Part shown: positions 6,363-15,166 of the stretch, one piece after another
Position numbering within the stretch: the stretch's first letter is position 1
How the letters are laid out: every line of letters starts with the position of its first letter
Source: Lactonifactor longoviformis DSM 17459
GTDB taxonomy: Bacteria; Bacillota; Clostridia; Lachnospirales; Lachnospiraceae
DNA: 52,906 nt
Assembly (NCBI RefSeq): GCF_900129135.1
Contig: NZ_FQVI01000030.1
Coordinates: 1-52,906 of the forward strand
Direction of reading: 5' to 3'
Translations under genes and position numbers: made by a program
Notes under the pieces: model-generated
Seen by the model: only the letters and a program-made list of their open reading frames with translations
Told to the model about the DNA's origin: nothing
Databases searched by the model: none

Positions 6363-8879
6363 TCAGTCCAGCTGAATTTCAACGGTCTGGCTTTTCACCA
6401 GTTCTGTAAAAATAGGAACCAGCTTAGGATCAAATTGCCGGCCGGCCTCTTCCTCCAGAATGCCCAGCGCTTTGTCCACCTCCATACTTGGCTTGTAGCT
6501 TCTCTTGGAGATCATAGCGTCAAAGGAATCTGCCACGCAAAGCATCCGGGCCATAATAGGAATATCTTCCCCAGCAATCCGTCTGGGATACCCCCTTCCG
6601 TCATAGCGCTCATGATGGCCGATAACAGCGGGTATGACGTAATCCAGAGAGGGCAGGTGACGGATAATTCCGATGGAATGCTCCACATGTCCCTTCATAA
6701 TCTCGTATTCCTCGTCTGTCAGCTTTCCCGGTTTATTTAAAATGTCCTCAGGAATACCTATCTTACCAATGTCGTGGAGAAGTCCTGCCTCGTGCACAAT
6801 ATTGACACATTCCTGGTTCATGCCGTACGCCTTAGCCAGTTCGCTGGCATAGTATGCCACATTCTTGGAATGGCTGAAGGTATAGTGATCCTTGGTATCA
6901 ATCGCAGCTGTAAGCGCATAGATGGTAGAGGCATATTCTGAATACACACTCTTCTTATACGACTGTTCAGGCGCCTGCATCGCAAACTTCTGATCCTGGC
7001 CCACAGAATAAATCATGACTGCATTTTTGCCGGAACGCTTCACATGATAGACTGCCATGTCCGCATTGTTCACCAGCTCATGAGGGTTGGAAGCTGAAAA
7101 TGGTATTCCGCAGATCCCGCAGCTCACGGTAAGGGCTTTCAGGGCATATTCTTTGGAGTGCCGGTTCATATCCCGGATCTGTGCCGCAATGTTTTCCGCC
7201 AGCTTTTTTGCCATGTGGAGATCGTACTGCGGCAGAATAATGGCAAATTCCTTCCCGCTGTATCTTGCCACATAGCTTTTCTCCCCTGCGCTTGCCTGTA
7301 TGATGGCCGCCACTCTCTGGAGGGCAATATCCCCCTCCTGGTCCCCGTACAGCTGATTATACAGCTTAAAATCATCGATATTCAGGATAATAAGCGCCAG
7401 AGAACTGTCTTTAAATCTTTCATAGGCTTCGTCCAGAACCTCGTAAAAGCATTTCCGGTTGAGCAGACCGGTGAGCTCATCCTTCCTGGCCTCCTCATAA
7501 GCCTTTTCGTAAAGTCTGGAGTTCTTAACCGCAATAGAGCTTACGGAATCTACAGAGGTAAGAAAGCTAATATCATTGTAGGTATACCTCTCATGCTTCA
7601 GCTTATTGGACAGCATTACGATACCAATGATATCCTCTTCGTCCTTTAAGGCAACAAAGCACTCTATCTTCCAGACAGCCAGCTGGTGCTTCTCCTCCTC
7701 CCACATAGATTTATAGGCAACCGTCCGTTTAAATTCTCTCATCAGCAGACAGCCGTCTGACTTTTTCAGATATTCTACTACGGGATGATCCTTTGCCAGC
7801 ACAAAGTCCCGACGGTTGAGGGGACTGGTGCTCTGCACCATCTTATATTCCCCCTTGTCATCCTCTATGCAGATATATACCTTTTCCACAGAAATGGTTT
7901 TCTGTATAATTTCAATCAATTCAGTAAGAATTTCCTGGATGTTCAGGGATTTGGATACCTTTGAGCTAAAGTCACGGAGGTTCTCCGTCTGCACCAATTC
8001 ATCCTTCACGAACAGTTCATCGAAAAACTTTTTAAGTATCGCATACATACCCATTGTTACCAGCATAACCAGGACCGCAATCGCCATAACTCTCTGGGAA
8101 TCTCCCAGATGAAACAGTCCGCTCAGCAGTTCCTCCAAGGGCCGAACCAGATTATAGAAAATCACCACAGCCAGAACAATGGCCAGGGCATAACAGTTCC
8201 CTCTGGAAATCAAAAGTGTAAGCTTAAAAAGGCGCTTTTTGTACAGTGCATAAAACATTAGAAAAGCATTGATAATTCCACTCATGAGATCAATGGGAAA
8301 CCCTTTAAAAAACGGGAATACCAGCAGTACATGTCCAAGGAAAAGGATAAAAATCCCCAGCAGGATCGGATTGAGCTTCTTCATGACCACAGCGTTGCGG
8401 TGCCCATTCTTATAGATCATCCAGGCACAGTCAAGAAGGATAAACGCTTCTGTAAGAAAAAGGACAATCACCGGCCAGTGAATATCATAAATATAGGTTA
8501 CCTGCCCCGTGGCTATCTCTTTCATCTCCGGTGCAGCTACAAAGACTCCTGTTTTTATATTCACGCCCATGATAATCAGAACAAGAACAGACCAGAACCC
8601 TTTGCGATGATTACTTTTAACCTCCATGAATTCCCGGATAAATCCCAAAAATCCCACAGGCATCATCATCATGCCGATAAGAGATACATGAAACCAGAAC
8701 TTTTCATAGGGCCACAGCCCCATGCGCATAAAAAAGGAACCGCCGGTCCACATTATCATAATAACCAGGAGGCCAATAAAAGAATTAATAATCTTATTTT
8801 TTCTGGCAGCCAGGAAGGACACCAGAAGGAAGGAATAACAAAACAGTGCAATAATCGGCACACTTGCATAACTATACAC
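6363..8879 (-). CDS. Membrane receptor with GAF, degenerate GGDEF and HD-GYP domains
   Basis: An 838-residue protein: about seven hydrophobic segments in residues 1-285 (histidine-kinase-like N-terminus), a GAF-type sensor (about 300-460), a GGDEF domain (about 470-625) and an HD-GYP domain (about 640-830). The GGDEF signature reads RYSGKEF near residue 539 instead of GG(D/E)EF, so cyclase activity is unlikely; it may bind nucleotide as a regulator. The HD-GYP part is intact, with LLHDIGK near 697 and HHERYDGRGYP near 754, the hallmark of c-di-GMP (or cGAMP) phosphodiesterases. It overlaps the end of the GH3-family gene by 8 bases, so it is the last gene of that operon. Confidence 0.9.
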   Translation of the reverse strand: MYSYASVPIIALFCYSFLLVSFLAARKNKIINSFIGLLVIMIMWTGGSFFMRMGLWPYEKFWFHVSLIGMMMMPVGFLGFIREFMEVKSNHRKGFWSVLVLIIMGVNIKTGVFVAAPEMKEIATGQVTYIYDIHWPVIVLFLTEAFILLDCAWMIYKNGHRNAVVMKKLNPILLGIFILFLGHVLLVFPFFKGFPIDLMSGIINAFLMFYALYKKRLFKLTLLISRGNCYALAIVLAVVIFYNLVRPLEELLSGLFHLGDSQRVMAIAVLVMLVTMGMYAILKKFFDELFVKDELVQTENLRDFSSKVSKSLNIQEILTELIEIIQKTISVEKVYICIEDDKGEYKMVQSTSPLNRRDFVLAKDHPVVEYLKKSDGCLLMREFKRTVAYKSMWEEEKHQLAVWKIECFVALKDEEDIIGIVMLSNKLKHERYTYNDISFLTSVDSVSSIAVKNSRLYEKAYEEARKDELTGLLNRKCFYEVLDEAYERFKDSSLALIILNIDDFKLYNQLYGDQEGDIALQRVAAIIQASAGEKSYVARYSGKEFAIILPQYDLHMAKKLAENIAAQIRDMNRHSKEYALKALTVSCGICGIPFSASNPHELVNNADMAVYHVKRSGKNAVMIYSVGQDQKFAMQAPEQSYKKSVYSEYASTIYALTAAIDTKDHYTFSHSKNVAYYASELAKAYGMNQECVNIVHEAGLLHDIGKIGIPEDILNKPGKLTDEEYEIMKGHVEHSIGIIRHLPSLDYVIPAVIGHHERYDGRGYPRRIAGEDIPIMARMLCVADSFDAMISKRSYKPSMEVDKALGILEEEAGRQFDPKLVPIFTELVKSQTVEIQLD

Positions 8880-10497
8880 GTCTTATCCCTCCTTTGTCAC
8901 CCTCTGCCCGCAGCAGGTCCTGTACTTCCCGGGCCGGAGGACTCATATGCCGGATATTTTTCTCCGTCTCCAGTCTGTAGCGGTCAAACGTGCCGCATTT
9001 TAATATTGTGATCTCAAGAGGATCCATCCCCAGAATTTTTTTCAAATCCTGGTAATCCTCATCAATATATTTAAAATAAATCCCCAGATGCTCTTTCAGG
9101 ATCATCTGGCTTACCGCATGGTTGGCAAGACAGCCAGCCTCCATCTCCACATACATATGTAATACAGGTCTCCGGTTATCCTTATATTCCTTCTGTGCGA
9201 TCCAGTCCTTGATCGGAAGTCCGGACAACTCTATGGCCCGCGTTATGGAATACTCAGAAATTCTGGTAAATCCCGCTATATCTATGATCGAGGACACCCT
9301 GTCCACATACTGAAAACGGGGGATCTTTGTCTCGTCCTCTTTGTTCGTAAGCCCCGCACACCGGTATACATCTCCCACCCGGTATCTGGCAAAAGCCCCT
9401 CCCTTAAAAATGGTAAGTACCAGTTCATACTTTTCGCCCTCCTGTACCTCATCCATCAGAACTGTCCGGGGCTGGTAGGTACTGTCTTCCATATTCTTCT
9501 CCATCTCTGCCTCCGGAATAAATTCATAGAAACAGGTGTCCGGAAAAAAATACATTCCATTCCTGGTCCAGGTCTCTGTCCCGATGCAGCTGGGCTCCGT
9601 CCCTGCAAAAAGCTCCATTGGGCGGATTCCCCAGAGGTCTTCCAGGTCGTCCTTGTAGCATCGGTTGTCCGTACCCGCGCACATAAACCCTTTCAGCTGA
9701 AACAAATCCTTAGGCTTCAGCTGCCGGTTCTCCTCTTTGCATATTTTCTTTGCCTTAGCCAGGCGCAAAAGCATAGACGGGGAGATCCCTGCCAGTTTTT
9801 TCAGTCCTTTGGAGGAGCCGCCGCTTCCCATGGCAGCTACACTCAGGCTTACGTAATAGGCCACACTTCCCATGCCGAAGAAAAACTCAATTCCCTTCTT
9901 CAATCCCATCTGAAACCCTTTTACATTCCGCTCCTTAAAGGACATCTCCACAGCATCCTTCACCGGAGGCAGAAAGCCAATGCCGATCTCATCCCCAAGG
10001 GCAACCGGAAACAGCCCGGTAGGGTAGGGCAGCGGGGCAAGGGCGTACAGGATATTATCCGCTGCACTTACGTCAAATTCCCCTTTTTTGCTGCTTGTGG
10101 ACAAAATCAGACATGCCAGAACATTGTTCTGATACGTTTTCAGCATCCCCTGGGTGTAGGGTGCTGCTTTGATCGGGTGTTTTCCTCCCTCCCAAGTGGT
10201 CTGGATCCAGATCACAGGCTCCTCCGGCAGCATTTCCTTTCGCCTGGCCAGCAGTACATCTGCATAGTCATCGTATGTGGTAAGGGGTACCATAGCGCGG
10301 AATTCTTCTATGGTTCCGGGAAATTTCCCCTTTAAAAAGCTTTGTCCCAGGGAAGAGCTGCTCCACAGACGGATCTGTTCCTTTAAGAGCCTGTTTTGTA
10401 TCTGCATATACTCCCTGATATCAAGATCCAAAAATCCACAGTACTCACTCCATATCGCTTCTTTAGGAAATTCTTTTAACTTTTCCTCAAACCTCAT
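8872..10497 (-). CDS. GH3 auxin-responsive-promoter family protein
   Basis: A 541-residue member of the GH3 superfamily, acyl-adenylate-forming enzymes best known from plant auxin conjugation. The N-terminal pattern (VPLTTYDDYADVLLAR, then WIQTTWEGGKHP and IKAAPYTQGML), the MELFAGTEPSCIGTE segment and YELVLTIFKGGAFARYRVGDVYRC fit the family. Bacterial members have no settled substrate; an acyl- or amino-acid-conjugating role is possible. The ATG overlaps the end of the methyltransferase-like gene by 11 bases, and the end overlaps the HD-GYP gene by 8. Such tight coupling suggests that the three proteins act together. Product family is clear; function is not. Confidence 0.8.
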   Translation of the reverse strand: MRFEEKLKEFPKEAIWSEYCGFLDLDIREYMQIQNRLLKEQIRLWSSSSLGQSFLKGKFPGTIEEFRAMVPLTTYDDYADVLLARRKEMLPEEPVIWIQTTWEGGKHPIKAAPYTQGMLKTYQNNVLACLILSTSSKKGEFDVSAADNILYALAPLPYPTGLFPVALGDEIGIGFLPPVKDAVEMSFKERNVKGFQMGLKKGIEFFFGMGSVAYYVSLSVAAMGSGGSSKGLKKLAGISPSMLLRLAKAKKICKEENRQLKPKDLFQLKGFMCAGTDNRCYKDDLEDLWGIRPMELFAGTEPSCIGTETWTRNGMYFFPDTCFYEFIPEAEMEKNMEDSTYQPRTVLMDEVQEGEKYELVLTIFKGGAFARYRVGDVYRCAGLTNKEDETKIPRFQYVDRVSSIIDIAGFTRISEYSITRAIELSGLPIKDWIAQKEYKDNRRPVLHMYVEMEAGCLANHAVSQMILKEHLGIYFKYIDEDYQDLKKILGMDPLEITILKCGTFDRYRLETEKNIRHMSPPAREVQDLLRAEGDKGGIRRV

Positions 10498-11074
10498 GTT
10501 CCTTCCGCCCCCTTTCCCGCAGTGTAGTAAGGCAAGCCAGTAAGCTCCCCTTTGTAGGAATTAAAAAAGGAGTCCTCTTTTTATACTCCTCATAACCGCC
10601 CAAGCTTCTGGGAAACGTCCATATATCCTGCAGAATCACGTACCCCAGATTGCACAGGCTGAACACCATGCCTGCCCCCGCAAGCTGCAGGGAGTGAAAA
10701 GACAGGCCCAGAAACAGATAAAAAAAGAAAAACCACAAAACTCCCGGATGCCGGCAAAGGGCGTACACCCCCGCGCTGCAGACCTGGGGTCTGCCGTCCA
10801 TGGTCTGATACGTCTCCCCAAACGGCAGGGCAAAAAATAGAGTATAAATGAGAAGCCCTAAAAAGAACAGTGCCAACAGGCCGCATAAAATAGAACCCAT
10901 TGACACAAACGCCTCATTCCATACTCTTTTTATCAACATTATGGTTGCACCTATAATAAGTACATTACCCGCAAAAAAGCCACAGTGGAGACTTTTCTTT
11001 CTCCACAGTACACTGTTTATATCATATAATACGAATAATAAAAAGCCAACAACTCCCGCAATCGTATAAGTCAT
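10487..11074 (-). CDS. ICMT-like (isoprenylcysteine carboxyl methyltransferase family) membrane protein
   Basis: A 195-residue integral membrane protein with about five hydrophobic segments. VYALCRHPGVLWF and the C-terminal GGYEEYKKRTPFLIP correspond to the two conserved parts of the ICMT/PEMT membrane methyltransferases (RHP-x-Y/L-x-G and E-x-x-Y-x-x-x-x-P-x-x-I-P). That fold binds AdoMet and methylates lipids or carboxyl groups at the membrane. It starts 14 bases after the ArsC-like gene and overlaps the GH3 gene. A methyl group on an acid that the GH3 protein handles is one reading, but no substrate can be seen. Confidence 0.65.
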   Translation of the reverse strand: MTYTIAGVVGFLLFVLYDINSVLWRKKSLHCGFFAGNVLIIGATIMLIKRVWNEAFVSMGSILCGLLALFFLGLLIYTLFFALPFGETYQTMDGRPQVCSAGVYALCRHPGVLWFFFFYLFLGLSFHSLQLAGAGMVFSLCNLGYVILQDIWTFPRSLGGYEEYKKRTPFLIPTKGSLLACLTTLRERGRKEHEV

Positions 11075-11088
11075 ACTGTTCCCTCTGC

Positions 11089-11448
11089 TCAGCTACACAA
11101 GGCTTCTTCCCATTCCTTCTCCTTAAAACCTGTCAGTACAAAATCATCCCCTATAATAAGAGGCCGCTTTACCAGCATACCGTCTGTCCCCAAAAGCTCC
11201 AGCTGCTCTTCCTCTGTCATCAAAGGCAGCTTGTCTTTCAGTCCCATATCACGGTAAATCATTCCGCTGGTGTTAAAAAAGCGCTTCAACGGCAGTCCGC
11301 TTTTCCTGTACCAATCCGCGAGCTCTCCGCTGGTGGGATTCTCTTCTTTTATATGCCGATCCGTATATTCAATTCCATGACTGTCCAGCCACTTTTTTGC
11401 ACGCTGGCAGGTACTGCATTTCGGATATTCTATAAATAAAACAGACAT
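11089..11448 (-). CDS. ArsC/Spx family thioredoxin-fold protein
   Basis: A 119-residue protein of the arsenate reductase/Spx/YffB family. The active-site loop is YPKCSTCQRAKKWL, a CxxC pair, and RPLIIGDDFVLTGF matches the conserved C-terminal part with the RP motif. Members are thiol-dependent reductases or, as with Spx, redox-sensing RNA polymerase partners. A full arsenic operon is absent, so arsenate reduction is not favoured. The ATG at 11448 stands 7 bases after AGGAG; an in-frame ATG at 11454 touches that site and is less likely. It is the first gene of the GH3 operon, 14 bases ahead of the next. Confidence 0.75.
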   Translation of the reverse strand: MSVLFIEYPKCSTCQRAKKWLDSHGIEYTDRHIKEENPTSGELADWYRKSGLPLKRFFNTSGMIYRDMGLKDKLPLMTEEEQLELLGTDGMLVKRPLIIGDDFVLTGFKEKEWEEALCS

Positions 11449-11594
11449 TATCATACTCCTTAACTTCCAGTAATTTGCATATCAAACTTATTATAATCGA
11501 AAATTCTTTTTCTTACAACGACTTTCATGAAGAAATTTGAACCTTTATTGTAATTTAATGTAATGTTTTGGTAATAAATGGAAACAATGCACAA

Positions 11595-11649
11595 AAAAGG
11601 CCCGGTGACAAACGGGCGGTATCTTACTGTACGCCTGCTTGTCACCGGG
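11595..11649 (-). terminator. Rho-independent terminator of the foldase gene
   Basis: CCCGGTGACAA (11601-11611) pairs perfectly with TTGTCACCGGG (11639-11649), with an inner GGCG/CGCC stem. On the minus strand six T follow the 3' arm. It lies about 30 bases beyond the stop at 11679 and about 150 bases ahead of the ArsC-like gene. Confidence 0.85.
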
Positions 11650-11678
11650 TCTGTGATAGATCTGATTCACGTTCTGTT

Positions 11679-12893
11679 TTATTCAGCTGTCTCTTCCTGC
11701 TGGGCAGCATCACTGCCGTCCGATTCCCCCTGGGAGGCGCCGCTGGTGTCTGCTTCCCCCTCATCCACGGTCTGATCCGTAATCTTGCCGTTCTCTACAA
11801 GCACATCTCCGACCTTATTCCAGAGAATGGTATCCTTTACCATATCTTCCCCGTAGCTTTGGATCATAGTATCTTTGCTCTCAAATCCATATCTCTGTGC
11901 ATAATCTTCTACCATCTTATCGTAATCTTCCTGCGTGATTCTCATATCCTCAGCATTCATAATTGCCTGTACGATCATTTTCTGCTGCAGTCTCTCTTTG
12001 CCCTTTTCCTCAGCCAGCTCGTTAAAAGTCTCTTCCGTATACCCTTGAGCCTCAATGAACTCATCCATGGTCATACCAGCTGCCGCTGCATACATAGATT
12101 CTATCTGATCTTTATAATTCTGGGTTTCCTGCTTCACCAGATCTTCCGGATATTCCTTAATCTCGGAGTTCTCCTGCACCTGGCTGAACAGAGACGTAGC
12201 AAGGTAATAGATGGATTGATCATCATTGCTGTCTTCAATCATTTTTCTGATAGACGCTTTGTATTCATCCACTGTCTTATATTCTGTGTTCGCTGCCACC
12301 CACTCATCCGTAAGCTCGGGAGGTGCTGAGATGGAATTCACTGTCACATGAAACACTGCATTTTTGCCGGACAGATCCGTATTATTTTGATAAGGATCCG
12401 GGAAGGTAACATTGACATCAACCTCCTGTCCTGTGGTTGCCCCTATAAGGCCTGTCTCAAATCCGTCGATAAATTCCCCGGAGCCGATGGTAAGGTCATA
12501 GTTCTGTCCTTTTCCCCCTTCAAACTCTACGCCGTCTACCGTTCCCACATAGTCAATATTGACAATATCCCCGTCCTGAACCGGCCGGTCTGTCACCACA
12601 GCAGAGTTTTGAAATAATGTACCGTTTACCTGGGCATTCACATCTTCGTCTGTAATCTCATACACCATCTTAGTGCCTTCCAGTCCTTTGTACTGGCCCA
12701 GAGTCATATATTTGCCCAAATCCTTAAGGTCCAGCGCCTTTACCAGGTCGTCTGAGTCCTTCATATCAGATATGTCAATTTTTTCTCCTGTATTCTTGCT
12801 GTCCTTGCCATCTTTGGAATTGCTGCCTGAGCATCCGGTAAACACCAGCGCTGTACAAAGTGCCAGCGCGATTAATGTACCCCTTTTTTTCAT
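11679..12893 (-). CDS. Secreted trigger-factor-like FKBP-type peptidyl-prolyl isomerase lipoprotein
   Basis: A 404-residue lipoprotein foldase. The signal peptide ends in LVFTGC, a lipobox, so the protein should be anchored outside the membrane. An FKBP domain spans about residues 85-180 (VQDGDIVNIDYVGTVDG, YDLTIGSGEFIDGFE), followed by a helical region resembling the trigger factor C-terminal chaperone domain, then an acidic, low-complexity tail. It lacks the ribosome-binding N-domain of true trigger factor. The likely role is folding of exported proteins, like PrsA. It is a single gene with its own terminator. Confidence 0.85.
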   Translation of the reverse strand: MKKRGTLIALALCTALVFTGCSGSNSKDGKDSKNTGEKIDISDMKDSDDLVKALDLKDLGKYMTLGQYKGLEGTKMVYEITDEDVNAQVNGTLFQNSAVVTDRPVQDGDIVNIDYVGTVDGVEFEGGKGQNYDLTIGSGEFIDGFETGLIGATTGQEVDVNVTFPDPYQNNTDLSGKNAVFHVTVNSISAPPELTDEWVAANTEYKTVDEYKASIRKMIEDSNDDQSIYYLATSLFSQVQENSEIKEYPEDLVKQETQNYKDQIESMYAAAAGMTMDEFIEAQGYTEETFNELAEEKGKERLQQKMIVQAIMNAEDMRITQEDYDKMVEDYAQRYGFESKDTMIQSYGEDMVKDTILWNKVGDVLVENGKITDQTVDEGEADTSGASQGESDGSDAAQQEETAE

Positions 12894-12942
12894 TTTTTCA
12901 TCCTTTCTAGGCTCCCTGTTATCGTATGAATCTATTCCATTT

Positions 12943-12964
12943 AAAGTACGTCTTAGCGTACTTT
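12943..12964. promoter_or_regulatory. Perfect 8-bp inverted repeat upstream of the foldase gene
   Basis: AAAGTACG and CGTACTTT are separated by six bases, about 50 bases ahead of the foldase ATG. A TTGCAG box lies at 12970-12965 on the minus strand. The repeat would sit in the promoter region and could be an operator. A second hairpin, TTATCTTG/CAAGATAA with a 3-base loop, lies at 12981-12999. Confidence 0.45.
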
Positions 12965-13013
12965 CTGCAAGCGGGGAGTCTTATCTTGTTTCAAGATAAA
13001 GGCTTTTCAAGTT

Positions 13014-13047
13014 AAAGCCACACATGTGTTATACCATACATGGCTTT
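13014..13047 (-). terminator. Weak hairpin between deacetylase and foldase genes
   Basis: AAAGCCA (13014-13020) pairs with TGGCTTT (13041-13047) around a 20-base loop. The T run after it is short, so this is a weak terminator candidate for the deacetylase gene, whose stop is at 13090. Confidence 0.4.
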
Positions 13048-13089
13048 AAAAAGAAAGCCTTTCCCGTCCATTTCATAATTTTTTCACAT

Positions 13090-14445
13090 TCATTCTCCCA
13101 TGGGGGGCACCGGAACGGGCCTTGCCGGGTCGAATACTTCCCCCACCTGAAACAGGTCAGAAAGCTTATTGGTGCCTTCCGTCATGTCATAGTACATCCG
13201 GTAGCCATCCACGTTCCTTCTCCCCTGCCGGAGATATTCATCGGTAATCTGGACCCATGACGTATTTGAATCTACATTGCAAAAATAACGGTACCCCTGG
13301 CTTTTCAAAAACCTGTATTTTTCATTCTCCTGGGTGTAGGGGTGCCAGTCCCCGATGTCCTCCCCGAAGGCAAAGATAATCACATCCGTGTCACCCACAA
13401 TAGGCGCTACCCTTGTCTTCCACTTTCTTGTATCCTCCACCATCTGCTGGTAGCTGCAGCTGTAGGCCCTCAGATGTCCCCAGGTGTGGCTGGCGAACTC
13501 CCAGCCGTCCTTTTTCAGTCCTTCTGCTGCCGCCCTGGCCTCCCGAACCTCATGTTCAAAGTTGAAATCCGGATTTGCCTCCAAAAACTTCTTCTGATCC
13601 TCATCCAGATTTTCACCTGTCTCATACGCCGTATCTGTGCGGTACCCTAGGACACCGTTATATCCGGTAAGGGCAATGGTTCCCCTGGCGCCTTTATAAG
13701 CACCGTCGGGATGCTCACGCAGAAACGAATCCAGCAGAGGAACCACATCGTAATCCCCCACGGTAACCGTCCCGTCTGCGGCGGTATACTGGCACTTGGG
13801 CCTGCCGTCACCGTCCAGAACAATTTTACCGGCGAATCCATCCCCGTCCATATAATGGTAATAGCTGAGATCATCCACAGAGAGGACAAATGGTTTCTTT
13901 CCCTCCGGGAGAAGGATTTCCTTCGGCGCCATATAGGTCCTCCCATTTTCATCCGTCTTTTCTCCGGCCAGATCCTTTAGCCTTACCAACACGTACCCCC
14001 GCTCATACATCTGTTCCATAATTTTAGTGAATTCACTGATGGTTGTCATCACCTGATTGTAGGCCCCCTCCTTACTGTCCCCGTCAAAGGCCCTGGAAGT
14101 ATCTGCAATCAGAGAGTGATAAAATATATGAGGAATCTCCTCCACGTCTGCAGGCCTGCAGGCTTCTTTCCTGGCCAGGTACGCCGCAGCCGCTTCCTGC
14201 ATTTCTTTGGATTCTGCATATCCGGGGCTCTTTTTCAAAAGAGAAACCGCACCGTCGTAGTCATAGCCTGCTGCCAGCAGCTTTGCCTGCTCCATTACCC
14301 CTTTTTTTCCGCCAGCCTGTACAGCTGCCTGGCTTATGCCGGCCTCTCCCGCATTATCTTCAGTACCCTGGATATCGTATCGGTGTACTGCCGCCAATAG
14401 GAGAAGCAGACAAACCCCCGTAAGAATAACTCCACGGTCCTTCAT
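13090..14445 (-). CDS. Polysaccharide deacetylase family protein, membrane-anchored
   Basis: About 451 residues. A single hydrophobic segment near the N-terminus serves as an uncleaved anchor or signal. The deacetylase fold is shown by HIFYHSLI, FVLSVDDLSYYHYMDG (in place of the usual TFDDG) and WEFASHTWGHLRA, the zinc-binding SHTxxH motif. The first motif is thus unusual. The domain has a long insertion between these two. The likely substrate is cell-wall peptidoglycan or a surface polysaccharide. The ATG at 14445 follows GGAGGAATCTTT; an upstream in-frame ATG at 14469 has no such site. It has no partner genes and is divergent from the small membrane protein gene. Confidence 0.8.
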   Translation of the reverse strand: MKDRGVILTGVCLLLLLAAVHRYDIQGTEDNAGEAGISQAAVQAGGKKGVMEQAKLLAAGYDYDGAVSLLKKSPGYAESKEMQEAAAAYLARKEACRPADVEEIPHIFYHSLIADTSRAFDGDSKEGAYNQVMTTISEFTKIMEQMYERGYVLVRLKDLAGEKTDENGRTYMAPKEILLPEGKKPFVLSVDDLSYYHYMDGDGFAGKIVLDGDGRPKCQYTAADGTVTVGDYDVVPLLDSFLREHPDGAYKGARGTIALTGYNGVLGYRTDTAYETGENLDEDQKKFLEANPDFNFEHEVREARAAAEGLKKDGWEFASHTWGHLRAYSCSYQQMVEDTRKWKTRVAPIVGDTDVIIFAFGEDIGDWHPYTQENEKYRFLKSQGYRYFCNVDSNTSWVQITDEYLRQGRRNVDGYRMYYDMTEGTNKLSDLFQVGEVFDPARPVPVPPMGE

Positions 14446-14563
14446 AAAGATTCCTCCCATATCCTCCATCCCACTATTCTAATCTATTAGTACCCTTTGT
14501 CTACTTATGCCTCACAGCTCATTTTCCGGCCCTTTCTTCCGCCTTTTTTTGGCAAATTAATAA

Positions 14564-14592
14564 TTGCCTTTTTCCAGAATTAATGCTAAAAT
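14564..14592 (+). promoter_or_regulatory. Promoter of the small membrane protein gene
   Basis: TTGCCT (14564-14569) and TAAAAT (14587-14592) are 17 bases apart, giving a start near 14599 and a leader of about 50 bases. Confidence 0.6.
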
Positions 14593-14649
14593 GAAATTTG
14601 CGTATGAAGCTGCGGGGCAGTGGATTCAATACACTTTAGGAGGTTAATT

Positions 14650-15117
14650 ATGGAACTTTGGAAAGTATTATTGATTATTTTGGCGATTCTTGCAGTTGCC
14701 GTTGTCGTATTATATTTCCTGGGAAAAAGAGCACAGAAAAAGCAAGAAGCACAGCAGGAGCAGATAGAGGCTGCGAAACAAGTCGTCCCCATGCTGATAA
14801 TAGATAAAAAAAGGATGCCCCTAAAAAGTTCGGGACTCCCTCAGGCAGTGATAGATCAGACGCCCAAGCTTATGAGAAGATCCAAGCTTCCTATTGTAAA
14901 GGCAAAAGTCGGACCCAAGATTATGACTCTGGTCTGCGATGAAAGAATCTTCGATGTAATCCCTCTGAAAAAGGAAGTCAAAGCTACTGTCAGCGGAATC
15001 TACATTACAGACGTCCGGGGTGTCAGAGGTCCTCTGGAAGCACCGGCTAAAAAGAAAGGATTCTTCCAGCGCCTGAGAAATAAGGCTATGGATGCGACCG
15101 CCGGAAAGCGCTCGTAA
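14650..15117 (+). CDS. Conserved small membrane protein of unknown function
   Basis: A 155-residue protein with one N-terminal membrane helix (about residues 5-26), a charged K/Q/E-rich linker that may be a coiled coil, and a soluble domain of about 100 residues with short beta segments (MTLVCDERIFDVIPLKKEVKATVSGIY). The C-terminus is basic. The start at 14650 follows TAGGAGG by 7 bases; an in-frame ATG at 14620 has no site. It is a single gene with its own promoter and terminator. I do not recognise a named family. Confidence 0.75.
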   Translation: MELWKVLLIILAILAVAVVVLYFLGKRAQKKQEAQQEQIEAAKQVVPMLIIDKKRMPLKSSGLPQAVIDQTPKLMRRSKLPIVKAKVGPKIMTLVCDERIFDVIPLKKEVKATVSGIYITDVRGVRGPLEAPAKKKGFFQRLRNKAMDATAGKRS

Positions 15118-15131
15118 GCGGCTATAGTGAT

Positions 15132-15166
15132 AAAAAAAGGATTGCGGTTCTCTCCGCAGTCCTTTT
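15132..15166. terminator. Shared bidirectional terminator
   Basis: AAAAGGATTGCGG pairs with CCGCAGTCCTTTT around TTCTCT, with A-rich and T-rich outer arms. It separates the convergent membrane protein and DUF1934 genes and serves both strands. Confidence 0.85.

Noticed and set aside
11089-11448. An arsenic resistance gene
   Set aside because: No arsenite exporter or ArsR lies nearby, and the family also includes Spx-type redox regulators.
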